64,000 bases of DNA, from assembly GCA_039621445.1 (NCBI GenBank), contig CP154954.1, forward strand, positions 53,479,361 through 53,543,360, given 5' to 3'. Shown piece by piece: positions 15,001 through 25,734 of this stretch. The notes below the pieces were generated by a model that saw only the letters and a program-made list of their open reading frames with translations, was not told the origin of the DNA and made no database searches. The stretch is from Euglena gracilis (Eukaryota; Euglenida; Euglenophyceae; Euglenales). The translations under genes and the position numbers were made by a program. Position 1 is the stretch's first letter, and every line of letters begins with the position of its first letter.

Positions 15001-18000
15001 AGATAAAACGGGTTTATTTTGTTAATGAAAGGGATAGGGTTAGGTAGATTGGGGGGTTGGCAGATAAAACGGGTTTATTTTGTTTATGAAAGGGATAGGG
15101 TTAGGTCGACTTGCACCCGAGAAGGGGTTGGCAGATAAAAAGGGGTTTATTTTGTTAATGAAAGGGATAGGGTTAGGTCGACTTGCACCCGAGAAGGGGT
15201 TGGCAGATAAAACGGGTTTATTTTGTTAATGAAAGGGATAGGGTTAGGTCGACTTGCACCCGAGAAGGGGTTGGCAGATAAAACGGGTTTATTTTGTTAA
15301 TGAAAGGGATAGGGTTAGGTCGACTTGCACCCGAGAAGGGGTTGGCAGATAAAACGGGTTTATTTTGTTAATGAAAGGGATAGGGTTAGGTCGACTTGCA
15401 CCCGAGAAGGGGTTGGCAGATAAAAGGGGTTTATTTTGTTAATGAAAGGGGTAGGGTTAGGTCGACTTGCACCCGAGAAGGGGTTGGCAGATAAAACGGG
15501 TTTATTTTGTTAATGAAAGGGATAGGGTTAGGTCGACTTGCACCCGAGAAGGGGTTGGCAGATAAAACGGGGTTATTTTGTTAATGAAAGGGATAGGGTT
15601 AGGTCGACTTGCACCCGAGAAGGGGTTGGCAGATAAAAGGGGTTTATTTTGTTAATGAAAGGGATAGGGTTAGGTCGACTTGCACCCGAGAAGGGGTTGG
15701 CAGATAAAAGGGGTTGGCAGATAAAACGGGTTTATTTTGTTAATGAAAGGGATAGGGTTAGGTCGACTTGCACCCGAAAAGGGGTTGGCGATAAAAGGGG
15801 TTATTGGGGTTTATTTTGTTAATGAAAGGGATAGGGTTAGGTCGACTTGCATAAGAAGGGGTTGGCAGATAAAAAAAGGGGTTTATTTTGTTAATGAAAG
15901 GGATAGGGTTAGGTCGACTTGCACCCGAGAAGGGGTTGGCAGATAAAACGGGTTTATTTTGTTAATGAAAGGGATAGGGTTAGGTCGACTTGCACCCGAG
16001 AAGGGGTTGGCAGATAAAGGGGGTTATTTTGTTAATGAAAGGGATAGGGTTAGGTCGACTTGCACCCGAGAAGGGGTTGGCAGATAAAAGGGGTTTATTT
16101 TGTTAATGAAAGGGATAGGGTTAGGTCGACTTGCACCCGAGAAGGTGTTGGCAGATAAAACGGGTTTATTTTGTTAATGAAAGGGATAGGGTTAGGTCGA
16201 CTTGCACCCGAGAAGGGGTTGGCAGATAAAACGGGTTTATTTTGTTAATGAAAGGGATAGGGTTAGGTCGACTTGCACCCGAGAAGGGGTTGGCAGATAA
16301 AAGGGGTTTATTTTGTTAATGAAAGGGATAGGGTTAGGTCGACTTGCACCCGAAAAGGGTTGGCAGATAAAAGGGGTTTATTTTGTTAATGAAAGGGATA
16401 GGGTTAGGTCGACTTGCACCCGAGAAGGGGTTGGCAGATAAAACGGGTTTATTTTGTTAATGAAAGGGATAGGGTTAGGTCGATTTGCACCCGAAAAGGG
16501 GTTGGCGGATAAAAGGGGTTTATTTTGTTAATGAAAGGGATAGGGTTAGGTCGATTTGCACCCGAGAAGGGGTTGGCGGATAAAGGGGGTTTATTTTGTT
16601 AATGAAAGGGATAGGGTTAGGTCGACTTGCACCCGAAAAGGGGTTGGCAGATAAAACGGGGTTTATTTTGTTAATGAAAGGGATAGGGTTAGGTCGACTT
16701 GCACCCGAGAAGGGGTTGGCGGATAAAAGGGGGTTTATTTTGTTAATGAAAGGGATAGGGTTAGGTCGACTTGCACCCGAGAAGGGGTTGGCAGATAAAA
16801 CGGGTTTATTTGTTAATGAAAGGGATAGGGTTAGGTCGACTTGAACCCGAGGAAGGGTTGGCAGATAAAAGGGGTTTATTTTGTTTATGAAACGGATTGG
16901 GGTTGGTCCACTTGCACCCGAAAAAGGGGTTGGCAGATAAAACGGGTTTATTTTGTTAATGAAAGGGATAGGGTTAGGTCGACTTGCACCCGAGAAGGGG
17001 TTGGCAGATAAAAGGGGTTTATTTTGTTAATGAAAGGGATAGGGTTAGGTCGACTTGCACCCGAGAAGGGGTTGAAGGGCTTGGTAGATAAAGCGGGTTT
17101 ATTTTGTTAATGAAAGGGATAGGGTTAGGTCGACTTGCACCCGAGAAGGGGTTGGCAGAAAAAGGGGGTTTATTTTGTTAATGAAAGGGATAGGGTTAGG
17201 TCGACTTGCACCCGAGAAGGTGTTGGCAGATAAAAGGGGTTTATTTTGTTAATGAAAGGGATAGGGTTAGGTCGACTTGCACCCGAGAAGGGGTTGGCAG
17301 ATAAAACGGGTTTATTTTGTTAATGAAAGGGATAGGGTTAGGTCGACTTGCACCCGAGAAGGGGTTGGCAGATAAAAGGGGTTTATTTTGTTAATGAAAG
17401 GGATAGGGTTAGGTCGACTTGCACCCGAGAAGGGGTTGGCAGATAAAACGGGTTTATTTTGTTAATGAAAGGGATAGGGTTAGGTCGACTTGCACCCGAG
17501 AAGGGGTTGGCAGATAAAAGGGGTTATTTTGTTAATGAAAGGGATAGGGTTAGGTCGACTTGCACCCGAGAAGGGGTTGGCAGATAAAAGGGGTTTATTT
17601 TGTTAATGAAAGGGATAGGGTTAGGTCGACTTGCACCCGAGAGGTGGTTGTGAGATAAAAGGGGGTTATTTTGTTAATGAAAGGGATAGGGTTAGGTCGA
17701 CTTGCACGCAAGGGTTGGCAGATAAAACGGGTTTATTTTGTTAATGAAAGGGATAGGGTTAGGTCGACTTGCACCCGAGGAGGGGTTGATAAAACGGGTT
17801 TATTTTGTTAATGAAAGGGATAGGGTTAGGTCGACTTGCACCCGAGAAGGGGTTGGCAGATAAAACGGGTTTATTTTGTTAATGAAAGGGATAGGGTTAG
17901 GTCGATTTGCACCCGAAAAGGGGTTGGCGGATAAAAGGGGTTTATTTGTTCATGAAAGGGATAGGGTTAGGTCGACTTGCACCCGAGAAGGGGTTGGCAG

Positions 18001-19650
18001 ATAAAAGGGGTTGGCAGATAAAACGGTTTTATTTTGTTAATGAAAGGGATAGGGTTAGGTCGACTTGCACCCGAAAAGGGGTTGGCGGATAAAAGGGGTT
18101 TATTTTGTTAATGAAAGGGATAGGGTTAGGTCGACTTGCACCCGAGAAGGTGTTGGCAGATAAAAGGTGTTGGCAGATAAAGGGGGTTTATTTTGTTAAT
18201 GAAAGGGATAGGGTTAGGTCGACTTGCACCCGAAAAGGGGTTGGCGGATAAAAGGGGTTTGTTTTGTTAATGAAAGGGATAGGGTTAGGTCGACTTGCAC
18301 CCGAGAAGGGGTTGGCGGATAAAGGGGGTTTATTTTGTTAATGAAAGGGATAGGGTTAGGTCGACTTGCTCCCGAAAAGGAGTTGGCAGAAAAAACGGGT
18401 TTATTTTGTTAATGAAAGGGATAGGGTTAGGTCGATTTGCACCCGAGAAGGTGTTGGCAGATAAAGGGGGTTTATTTTGTTACTGAAAGGGATAGGGTTA
18501 GGTCGACTTGCACCCGAGAAGGGGTTGGGGATAAAGGGGGTTTATTTTGTTAATGAAAGGGATTGGGTTAGGTCGACTTGCACCCGAGAAGGGGTTGGCA
18601 GATGAAACGGGTTTATTTTGTTAATGAAAGGGATAGGGTTAGGTCGACTTGCACCCGAGAAGGGATTGGCAGATAAAAGGGGTTTATTTTGTTAATGAAA
18701 GGGGTAGGGTTAGGTCGATTTGCACCCGAGAAGGTGTTGGCAGATAAAACGGGTTTATTTTGTTAATGAAAGGGATAGGGTTAGGTCGACTTGCACCCGA
18801 GGAGGGGTTGGCAGATAAAACGGGTTTATTTTGTTAATGAAAGGGATAGGGTTAGGTCGACTTGCACCCGAGAAGGGGTTGGCAGATAAAACGGGTTTAT
18901 TTTGTTAATGAAAGGGATAGGGTTAGGTCGATTTGCACCCGAAAAGGGGTTGGCGGATAAAAGGGGTTTATTTGTTCATGAAAGGGATAGGGTTAGGTCG
19001 ACTTGCACCCGAGAAGGGGTTGGCAGATAAAAGGGGTTGGCAGATAAAACGGGTTTATTTTGTTAATGAAAGGGGTAGGGTTAGGTCGACTTGCACCCGA
19101 AAAGGGGTTGGCGGATAAAAGGGGTTTATTTTGTTAATGAAAGGGATAGGGTTAGGTCGACTTGCACCCGAGAAGGTGTTGGCAGATAAAAGGTGTTGGC
19201 AGATAAAGGGGGTTTATTTTGTTAATGAAAGGGATAGGGTTAGGTCGACTTGCACCCGAAAAGGGGTTGGCGGATAAAAGGGGTTTGTTTTGTTAATGAA
19301 AGGGATAGGGTTAGGTCGACTTGCACCCGAGAAGGGGTTGGCGGATAAAGGGGGTTTATTTTGTTAATGAAAGGGATAGGGTTAGGTCGACTTGCTCCCG
19401 AAAAGGAGTTGGCAGAAAAAACGGGTTTATTTTGTTAATGAAAGGGAAGGGGTTAGGTCGACTTGCACCCGAGAAGGGGTTGGCAGATAAAACGGGTTTA
19501 TTTTGTTAATGAAAGGGATTGGGTTAGGTCGACTTGCACCCGAGAAGGGGTTGGCAGATAAAACGGGTTTATTTTGTTAATGAAAGGGATAGGGTTAGGT
19601 CGCCTTACACCCGAGAAGGGGTTGGCAGATGAAAGGGTTTATTTTTTAAA
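1..19650. repeat. 71-bp satellite array, about 270 units
   Basis: A tandem array fills the first 19.65 kb. The unit starts GGGTTAGGTCGACTTGCACC and continues through a GAAGGGGTTGGCAGATAAAA core, a GGGTTTATTTTGTTAATG stretch and an AAAGGGATA tail; successive starts at 1, 72 and 143 give a 71-bp period. The tail joined to the next unit reads ATAGGGTTAGG, which resembles a TTAGGG telomere repeat, and GTCGAC is a SalI site in most units. Variants include a duplicated 15-bp GTTGGCAGATAAAAG piece, a GTTTATTCATGGGG insertion, GATTTGC for GACTTGC, and GCTCCCGAAAAGGAG for GCACCCGAGAAGGG. Units degrade slightly in the last 100 bp and stop near 19,650. Open frames inside it, such as repeated MKGIGLGRLAPEK, are by-products of the repeat because 71 is not a multiple of 3. 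Likely subtelomeric or pericentromeric satellite (inference). Confidence 0.97.
4360..13640. repeat. Higher-order blocks within the satellite
   Basis: Marker variants recur at kilobase spacing. The GTTTATTCATGGGG insertion appears near 4,366, 5,529, 7,045, 8,065, 9,422, 10,785, 12,311 and 13,071. The GCTCCCGAAAAGGAG variant appears near 4,963, 6,407, 8,806, 10,143 and 11,672. A run with GTTGGCAGATAAAAGC plus TTTTGTAAATG is repeated near 4,660 and 6,105, and rare substitutions (GACTAGCACC near 10,226 and 11,757; TCGAATTGC near 10,582 and 12,114) recur about 1,531 bp apart. Multi-unit blocks of roughly 1.0-1.5 kb have therefore been copied, probably by unequal exchange. A separate pair of blocks about 1,026 bp apart lies at 17,907-18,486 and 18,933-19,509. 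Confidence 0.85.
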
Positions 19651-19690
19651 TAAATTATCTGGACTTAAAAGAAATTTATGTGTACCAAAG

Positions 19691-19772
19691 TAAGCAATGT
19701 GGGATTCGAACCCACACACCCAGAGGGCATTGTTTTTTACAGCACAGTCTTTGACCACTCGGGCAATTGCTC
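19691..19772 (-). pseudogene. Degenerate class-II tRNA-like sequence (Ser/Leu type)
   Basis: Read on the minus strand, 19,772 to 19,691 starts GAGCAAT and ends ATTGCTT plus A, a seven-pair acceptor stem with one G-U pair. The T arm is intact: GTGGG, loop TTCGAAT, CCCAC. A variable arm with a CCC/GGG stem and a D loop containing GAGTGGTCAA fit a class-II tRNA. Two of three D-stem pairs are lost and no clean anticodon stem with a T33 loop can be folded (the loop region is an A-rich CTGTAAAAAACAA). This points to a pseudogene or tRNA-derived repeat rather than a working tRNA. It lies 40 bp past the satellite edge. No anticodon is assigned. Confidence 0.6.
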
Positions 19773-19799
19773 GATGGTAGGTAATGGTTGGAAATGGCT

Positions 19800-20062
19800 A
19801 AAAGCCGTCGTTGACCGCGGCTGGCCGCGGCCGGCCGCGGCCAACCTATTTCCAACCACAACACCCTTTGGTTGGAAAATTTTTTGGCCGCGGCCGGCCG
19901 CGGCCAGATCCTTTCCAACCAAGAGCGGTGCACACCTTCCATGGTTGGCGGCCGGATCGGCCGCGGCTGGCCGCGGCCGATTGACTATCCAACCACGCAT
20001 GGAAATTTTCGGTCATGGTTGGACCGCGGCCGGCCGCGGCCGACCGCGGCTCCAACCACAGC
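19800..20062. repeat. GGCCGCGGCC palindrome clusters
   Basis: Four short clusters of the 10-bp palindrome GGCCGCGGCC and its CCGCGGCTGGCCGCGG variants lie at about 19,817-19,843, 19,887-19,905, 19,950-19,980 and 20,023-20,052. They are separated by AT-richer DNA carrying GGTTGG or CCAACC. The same GGCCGCGGCC plus CCAACC combination recurs at 50,300-50,790. No coding frame is convincing. Confidence 0.8.
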
Positions 20063-20410
20063 TGTCTGCCCCGGTCCAACCAAACTCGATCCAACCTCCC
20101 ACAGCACACCTCCCCAGATGTAATGAAACGACGAAACCAACTTCATTTCAGGGGACAGCACATGAAAGAAAACATTGACCGCCCTGAACCCAGACCACAG
20201 GGGGCAGCCCATCGGCCACCCTCACTTCTCGGCCGACGTCGTCCAGGCAGCGCTGCTGCGCCTCCGCGTCTCCCGCCTGCAGGGTTACAGAAACGTACGG
20301 TCGGATTTACGTTTTTTTCTCCTATTTTTTATAGGAAGCGGAAAAACGCTTCCCTCTTAACCTTATTTTGAAATTAATTAAATTAATGCCTGTTTTTTTT
20401 GTTGGAACTG

Positions 20411-20679
20411 CGTGGGTGATCACAGTCACTACCCACAGTTGCGTGACTGCCTGCCGTGATCACAGTCACTACCCTACCCTGCCGACTCACCCAGTCATCG
20501 CAGCAGCACAGGCATATATAGTATCCTGATCTCGGTATATACACGGACGTCCCATCTTTCTTTAGCTGTCCACACCAATGTGATTTAGTACTACAACACG
20601 AAGCAAACACCGTCCAACAAACTGCGTCCAATCCGCACTGATGAACCCGACTGCCTGGGTGATCACAGTCGCTACCCAC
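20411..20679 (+). repeat. Three copies of a GTGATCACAGTCACTACCC motif
   Basis: Copies lie at 20,414-20,434, 20,456-20,474 and 20,657-20,677, all in the same orientation. Two are preceded by GACTGCCTG and the third by AACTGCGTG. Each contains the palindrome GTGATCAC. The third copy has one change (GTCGCT for GTCACT). Confidence 0.8.
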
Positions 20680-21762
20680 ACGTGCGGCTTCGTATGAAGC
20701 GGAATCCCGCTGAGTCCAGTAAAAGCAAAAAAGTAGATTGTCACCGGTAGGGAACCACAGACCGTACGTGGAGCGGGTGGGCAGTCCCCGCCACCTACGG
20801 CCTTTGTTGGCCATTGCCGGCGGCAGCCCACAGAGAACTTTCAGCTAAACCGCCTGAATGCGTGTGGTCTGGACAATGTAGTACTTTGTGGTCACATCAC
20901 TCGGTATAAACAGACATGATCGCGATTTCAGTCGTAGGTGAAACGGTTTTCCGCTTCATTTTCATCTGGTGCACATAAAAAACTGTCTTTGACCATGACG
21001 TTGATGATAAAAACTCCGCCAAGGTCATGTCTGCAGAGGATTTCTCATGGACTCGATGAACTCAGCGCAAGTGACGTACGAAAGGCGGAGATACGTGCAC
21101 AACGAGACGCAGTTGACCAATCTTGGCTTCGGTACACCACTGTAACCGCGTTCTTTAATTTGGATGCTAACATGCCGAATGTTGTCCTGTTCATGTACAT
21201 GCAACCGGTAAACAGTTATGTACCTCGCGAGGGACATCAAGCATATTGCACATCCTATTAAAAAGAAGCGGAAAACCGCTTCCTCTTCATTCTGAGGTGG
21301 TAATCTGAGTGGATTCGTTCTCATTGCAATGCGATACGCGATGTTGTTAACCGTTTAACGTTTGACTGAACCCTAAAGTGCAGTAGGCAAGGTACATTGT
21401 ACACTAGGTAACGTTTATGTATTGAGATGAATGGGGAGCTTGGACTGTACGATCGCCTGCCTGGTCCAGCAAAAGCCGTAACCGAACCCCTGACGGCTGG
21501 GCACCGTTCAGGGGTACGGGGAAGTGAATTGGACCCGGTCCAGCCTCTCCCCTTTTTGTGAAATTGTGCCAATTACGTACAAAGGAAGCGGAAAACCGCT
21601 TGCTTTGCCTTCATCACTTTCTTTTCATGGACCTGCGCATTTGTTCTGCGCATTACACAACGACCAAACTACCAAGTGCACCACGAACCTCAAATGTTAG
21701 TTCTACATTCTGTTTAGACCTAAAACCATTCTGTCTCCAGCAGTGCAAGGCGGGGAGCCACG

Positions 21763-21849
21763 GGGCTGCCGGGTGCCTGCTTCCGCCGCTTGCGGCCCCG
21801 GCAGCCCACAGGAACAACCGACACCGACGGTGGCCAACGTCGGTGTCGG
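21763..21849. other. Two adjacent perfect stem-loops
   Basis: The first stem pairs GGGCTGCCGGG (21,763-21,773) with CCCGGCAGCCC (21,797-21,807), loop 23 nt. The second pairs CCGACACCGACG (21,818-21,829) with CGTCGGTGTCGG (21,838-21,849), loop 8 nt. Both arms are perfect, and they lie between two copies of the GAAGCGG palindrome. A weaker bulged hairpin (CCCCTGACGG with CCGTTCAGGGG) lies at 21,487-21,514. A structured RNA is possible; no family is recognised. Confidence 0.6.
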
Positions 21850-22730
21850 GGACAGTGGATGACAAAGGTACAACGTGGCCTCTCCTCCTTTTTTATCCCG
21901 CACAGCATAGATGTAACTGTGTTCCAGTTATGTCTGATTCAGTTGCATCTCGTGTAATATCGCGACTACGGGTGTCGATGAAGCGGTATTCCGCTTCATT
22001 ATGCATTTTATTTTATTTTCTTTGTTATACTGATGTGTTAGTTGCACGCAGGTATTTGCTATGTATATATTCTCTTTCTGTATCTGTGTATTTGCTGGAC
22101 AGATGACATCATTCGTTGTTTGTCGCTTGTAGTAGGTTTTCTGCATCCTTTTAGCTGTATCGTATTTACCTGTGAATCTGCTGAAAAATGAATTTCAGAA
22201 ATCATCGAAGCGGTTTTCCGCTTCATCTGTTACGTACTCAAAATCACCGAAAAATTTCTGCCATGATGTGCAACTCGAAAATTTTGGCTGTTTTTGGGAG
22301 TATTTTCCTACTGTTCCGGGTGCCACTTCAGTCAATTTTTTCATGGGCAATTTACGCCTCCTAAATCTGGAGTACCGGACCACATCCTGATTACATTACA
22401 CAGGTCTGGAAGCTACTGATGCGTTTCAGAAAAGCTGTTCTTTTGCACAGGGAGTATTTATTATTTGGAGTATTTCCACGCATTCCACCTCTGTGTCAGA
22501 GTCTTTCCTGTCAGACAGCGTCCTGGGACTGCTCGTCGGCTGCTGCTTGCGTCGCTGCGTGACTGGCCCTCGTATTATGGACAGGTTTGTTTCCACCCCA
22601 CCCCCCAGCGAAGGAAGGGTTGTGAGGGTGGATTCTCAAATGAAATAGGCAAATCCATCCATGAAGTGCATTATCACCCGTGAACAAAGTGCCACTGTTA
22701 AATATGCCCACCGTCACCCCCCCCCCACAG

Positions 22731-25700
22731 TTTGTCCGTTCAGAAATCGAAATATGAAAGCACAGCAACACAGTACGCGACCCAATTGCACACGAAAGCA
22801 ACACCTGACCGTGCTCTCCTGACGTCGGCCGCCTGCGCCTTCGCCACCCTGACCGTGATGTGGGGCTCCGCCGTGATGGGCCGCAAGCCGCTCCTCAGCC
22901 TCTGCCTGCTCGGCGCCGCAGCGTGCGTGGTGTGCCGTGCACCATCGCCGACGCTCGGGCACCGTCCGCGCCAACCGTGTTTGTTTGGCAAGTCAGGTTC
23001 CATCCCCCGAAGGAGTGGCCCAGCAGTGTGGACACCGGCGCAATCAAATGACCACAACTGGGGGGGGGGGGGGGGCACTACTCTACCTTCCAAGGACTCC
23101 CCCAGCCCCTCTGGCCACGCCACCTTCCTTTCCGTTGGGCTGCAGGTGTTGCGGGACCTGCAGCCGCTGGTGCCGGAGGTGCTCGCCACCCTCGCCCTCG
23201 GCTTCCTCGTCGCCGCCTTGGTGACCCTGACGCTGACCACAGCGGAGGGCTACCCAACCACCAGCCGTGCCCTCGGCCTCTGCCTGGGCGGCTTGGCTGT
23301 CATTTCGGGGGCAACAGGCCTGCATGCGTGCGTGCGCACTTGGGTTTATTGTATTATTTGTGTACCATCGTAAAAAAATTGTGCATCACGTTGTGTTCAA
23401 GAAAAATGCAAGGAGGTGAGCACCCACAGCAAACTGTCATGCACAGAGACCTGCGAACATCGCGCACTGGGACTGTGAACGGCCTGGGCAGGCCTGATAT
23501 GCTGTCTGAGGTGCAGCGTTGGAATGTCGAGTTGGATTGTTGGTTGAGAAAAGGAGACCCCCTCACTGCAGCATTTGTGAGAGCCTAAACAGCTCACGTC
23601 CAGGCAGTGTTTCCGGGTTTACAGGGCTCCTGAAATCCCGAAAGCTAACCTTGAAACCCATGGAAATTGGTCCGAAATTCCTTCAAATGGCTGAATTCTG
23701 AATTTTCTCTGAACGAGCAAAAATGCAAAAAAAAAGGAAAAGGAAAACCTCAGCAAAAACAAGCCAACTCCAGGGACAAAACTCGGAAAAATAGATTCGA
23801 ACTTTTGGATTATCGACCTGTTCGGCAGGGATCCTCACACGTCCTGAAAAGGAAATTCACAGAAATTCACGGAGGATCACGGAAATGGGCGGAGGGCCAT
23901 TTTCACGGAAATCACAGAAATTCACGGAAATTCACGGATGAGGCGGAGGGTTCGGAAAACTTTTTGCGTCTTTTTTGAACGTTTTTGCAGATACATTTTG
24001 ATGGGATGTTTTGCACATTCTCTGCCTTTCCAAACAGACAATCACGCAAGCTTAACCTCATTCAGACAATCACAGATGATTTTGTGGCCGCTTTCCTCCA
24101 TTCTGGTCTCCTGGTCACAAAATTGGACCACGAAAGCATCAGAGGTGCTCCAGAAATATACACAAATTGAGGTTGAGGGCTGTGGGTGTTTATTTACTCA
24201 GAAAATGACTTTCCACCTTTCTGCCCAGGCTGCATCCAGAAGAGTCTAGCGCTATATCGGTTCCCTGACAGGGGGCAACCCATTTGGGGCACTCAAGAAA
24301 AAAATTCAAGGACAAAAAGGTTGTTTTTTCCCTCTTGTACGTTTTATATTTTCATACCTACCCCCCCCCCCCCGGTACTGGCCAACCTGTCAGGTGACAG
24401 TTTCCCGGGGGGGGGGGGTAGGTATACAGGTGTGGATAGGAACTGATGAATGGATTGACAGTTCTGGGCATGCGATCATAAACATTTTGTTGGGTATGCA
24501 AGGGAAGATATACGTTGTAGCATGCATTCAGTTGGGTTTCCAAAGGGCCAAACTTGGGGGTTGAGCACTCGGAATTGGCTTCAGCTGTTGTCGAGGCCCT
24601 GGAGGATCTCCAGGACTGTAATTTGGAGTAACAATCTGCTGCCACAGCTACCCAAATATGGCTCCGGCGCAGAATGGAATGTGGCTTTTGACCTTTTCTG
24701 GAAACAGGAAATTCACGGAAATTCACGGAAAATCACGGAAAATCACGGCAAATCACGGAAAATCACGGATACATTTTGGCCTCAGCCAGCACGGACATGT
24801 GAGGATCCCTGTGTTCGGTGCCCAGATCGCCCTGGAGAATATTTTTTAGAAAAAATTTAAAGAACTTGATTCTGAAAAAATTCGCCTAAAAAAATTCCTG
24901 CACAGGTACTGATGTCATAGACTCACACACATACCTGGGGCTTATCTTTGGGTCCATTTCAATTGAAACGTCACATGATTTCCCGCCGAACTGGAAAAAG
25001 AAGTCCTCTGGTGCGCCCAAATGTTGTGTTTCTTTTGCTAATTGTTCCAAAATTATCCCAAAAATGCCAAAACAGACATTTCCGGAAGGTTTTGGGGATG
25101 CCAAAAAAAATGCCAAATGCCAAAAAAATTTCCAGCGCTTCGCAACGTCACTGGAAAAAAAATATCCACCAGCTTGGGCTGTCCAACAGAAATTTCGACC
25201 CCCCCCCCCGAGGGACTGCAGATCATTAAGCAGAGGCCATCAGAAAAAAGTTTCTCGATGTTAAACGGCATTTTTTTTCTGGTGCTGCCACGCCGTCCTC
25301 TCCCCCCACCCCAGGCTTCGCGGCCCTCGTCAAGGACCCGGAGGTGGCCTTCGTGACCACCACCACGCTGCTCGGCGTCCTCTTCATCTTGCCCATCCCA
25401 CGGCTCGTCCATCAGCACTGCCGGTCGGTGGCCCGCCGGGCATGGTTGGGTTTCCCAGCGCGCCCCCATCCCGAGTCACCCCACCGCCCTGACCCCATCG
25501 CGGCGCAAGTCCCCGCACGTTTGCCGGGTTCAAGTTCACACACTGTGCCCCCCCCCCCCGGGGCATCAACCCTCCCCCCTGACGCCTCAACTCGGCAGCC
25601 GGAGGGGTGGGATGCGCCTCACGCTCTGCCGCCGGGAGACGGCGGGACTCGCGCCGCGGCTCCGCGTCAGCGATTTCGCGGAGGACGCGCAGCAGGACGA

Positions 25701-25734
25701 CGAGGAGACGCAGTACCTGCTGCCCCGCCCCTGA
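22731..25734 (+). CDS. Small multi-pass membrane protein (4-5 predicted helices), split gene
   Basis: Not recognised as a named family. Four GC-rich exon cores can be seen. About 22,731-22,928 has hydrophobic runs around SAACAFATLTVMWGSAVMG and LLSLCLLGAAACVV. About 23,147-23,330 has VLATLALGFLVAALVTLTL and LGLCLGGLAVISGATG. About 25,315-25,436 is preceded by CCCCACCCCAG and encodes EVAFVTTTTLLGVLFILPIP followed by a basic tail. About 25,599-25,734 is a hydrophilic, acidic C-terminal exon (FAEDAQQDDEETQYLLPRP) ending in TGA at 25,732-25,734. The start is uncertain: ATG at 22,857 and an upstream exon near 22,517-22,583 are both possible. The long intron between exons 2 and 3 contains the element at 23,826-24,811. 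An integral membrane protein with a cytosolic acidic tail is inferred. Exon edges are approximate. Confidence 0.55.
23826..24811. mobile_element. MITE-like element, CAGGGATCC TIRs, inside an intron
   Basis: The left end reads CAGGGATCCTCACACGTCC and the right end is its inverted complement with one change (GGACATGTGAGGATCCCTG). It is flanked by TGTTCGG on both sides (23,819-23,825 and 24,812-24,818), a 7-bp perfect or 8-bp near-perfect target duplication. Both subterminal regions carry tandem AAATTCACGG-type decamers, at about 23,850-23,940 and 24,707-24,772. The interior has a C14...G12 inverted pair at 24,361-24,418 and no transposase frame, so it is non-autonomous. CAG...CTG ends, near-8-bp duplication and subterminal repeats resemble hAT-type MITEs (family knowledge). 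Confidence 0.8.

Larger units (their letters stand above)
20334..22224. repeat. Seven spaced copies of the GAAGCGG(N4)CCGCTTC palindrome
   Basis: The perfect form is GAAGCGGTTTTCCGCTTC: 7-bp arms around a 4-nt A/T loop. Copies are at 20,334-20,353 (5-A loop, one lost pair), 20,696-20,711 (right arm shortened), 20,940-20,957 (one change in the left arm), 21,265-21,282 (perfect), 21,585-21,602 (last base changed), 21,980-21,997 (perfect, loop TATT) and 22,207-22,224 (perfect). Spacings run from about 230 to 395 bp. Left and right arms often change together or retain pairing, while the flanking DNA is unrelated, so these are not units of a longer tandem repeat. Function unknown; a dyad protein site or a hairpin-forming RNA element are both possible. 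Confidence 0.9.
20063..22510. other. Gene-poor interval rich in hairpins
   Basis: No exon here can be supported firmly. A GC-rich patch at about 20,200-20,285 could encode a short exon (plus-strand frame with SADVVQAALLRLRVSRLQ) but has no recognisable partner. The interval instead holds seven GAAGCGG...CCGCTTC palindromes, three copies of a GTGATCACAGTC motif, several ACGTAC/CGTACG hexamers (near 20,292, 20,764, 21,075, 21,575 and 22,232) and adjacent stem-loops at 21,763-21,849. It separates the satellite and tRNA-like edge from the first gene. Confidence 0.6.

Noticed and set aside
227-19509. Open reading frames of 60-94 codons within the satellite, such as repeated MKGIGLGRLAPEKGLADK
   Set aside because: They are translations of the 71-bp tandem unit in several frames, with no start context or conservation independent of the repeat.
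24361-24418. Poly-C/poly-G hairpin as a transcription terminator
   Set aside because: A C14...G12 inverted pair inside a MITE; a eukaryotic genome gives no reason to call an intrinsic terminator.
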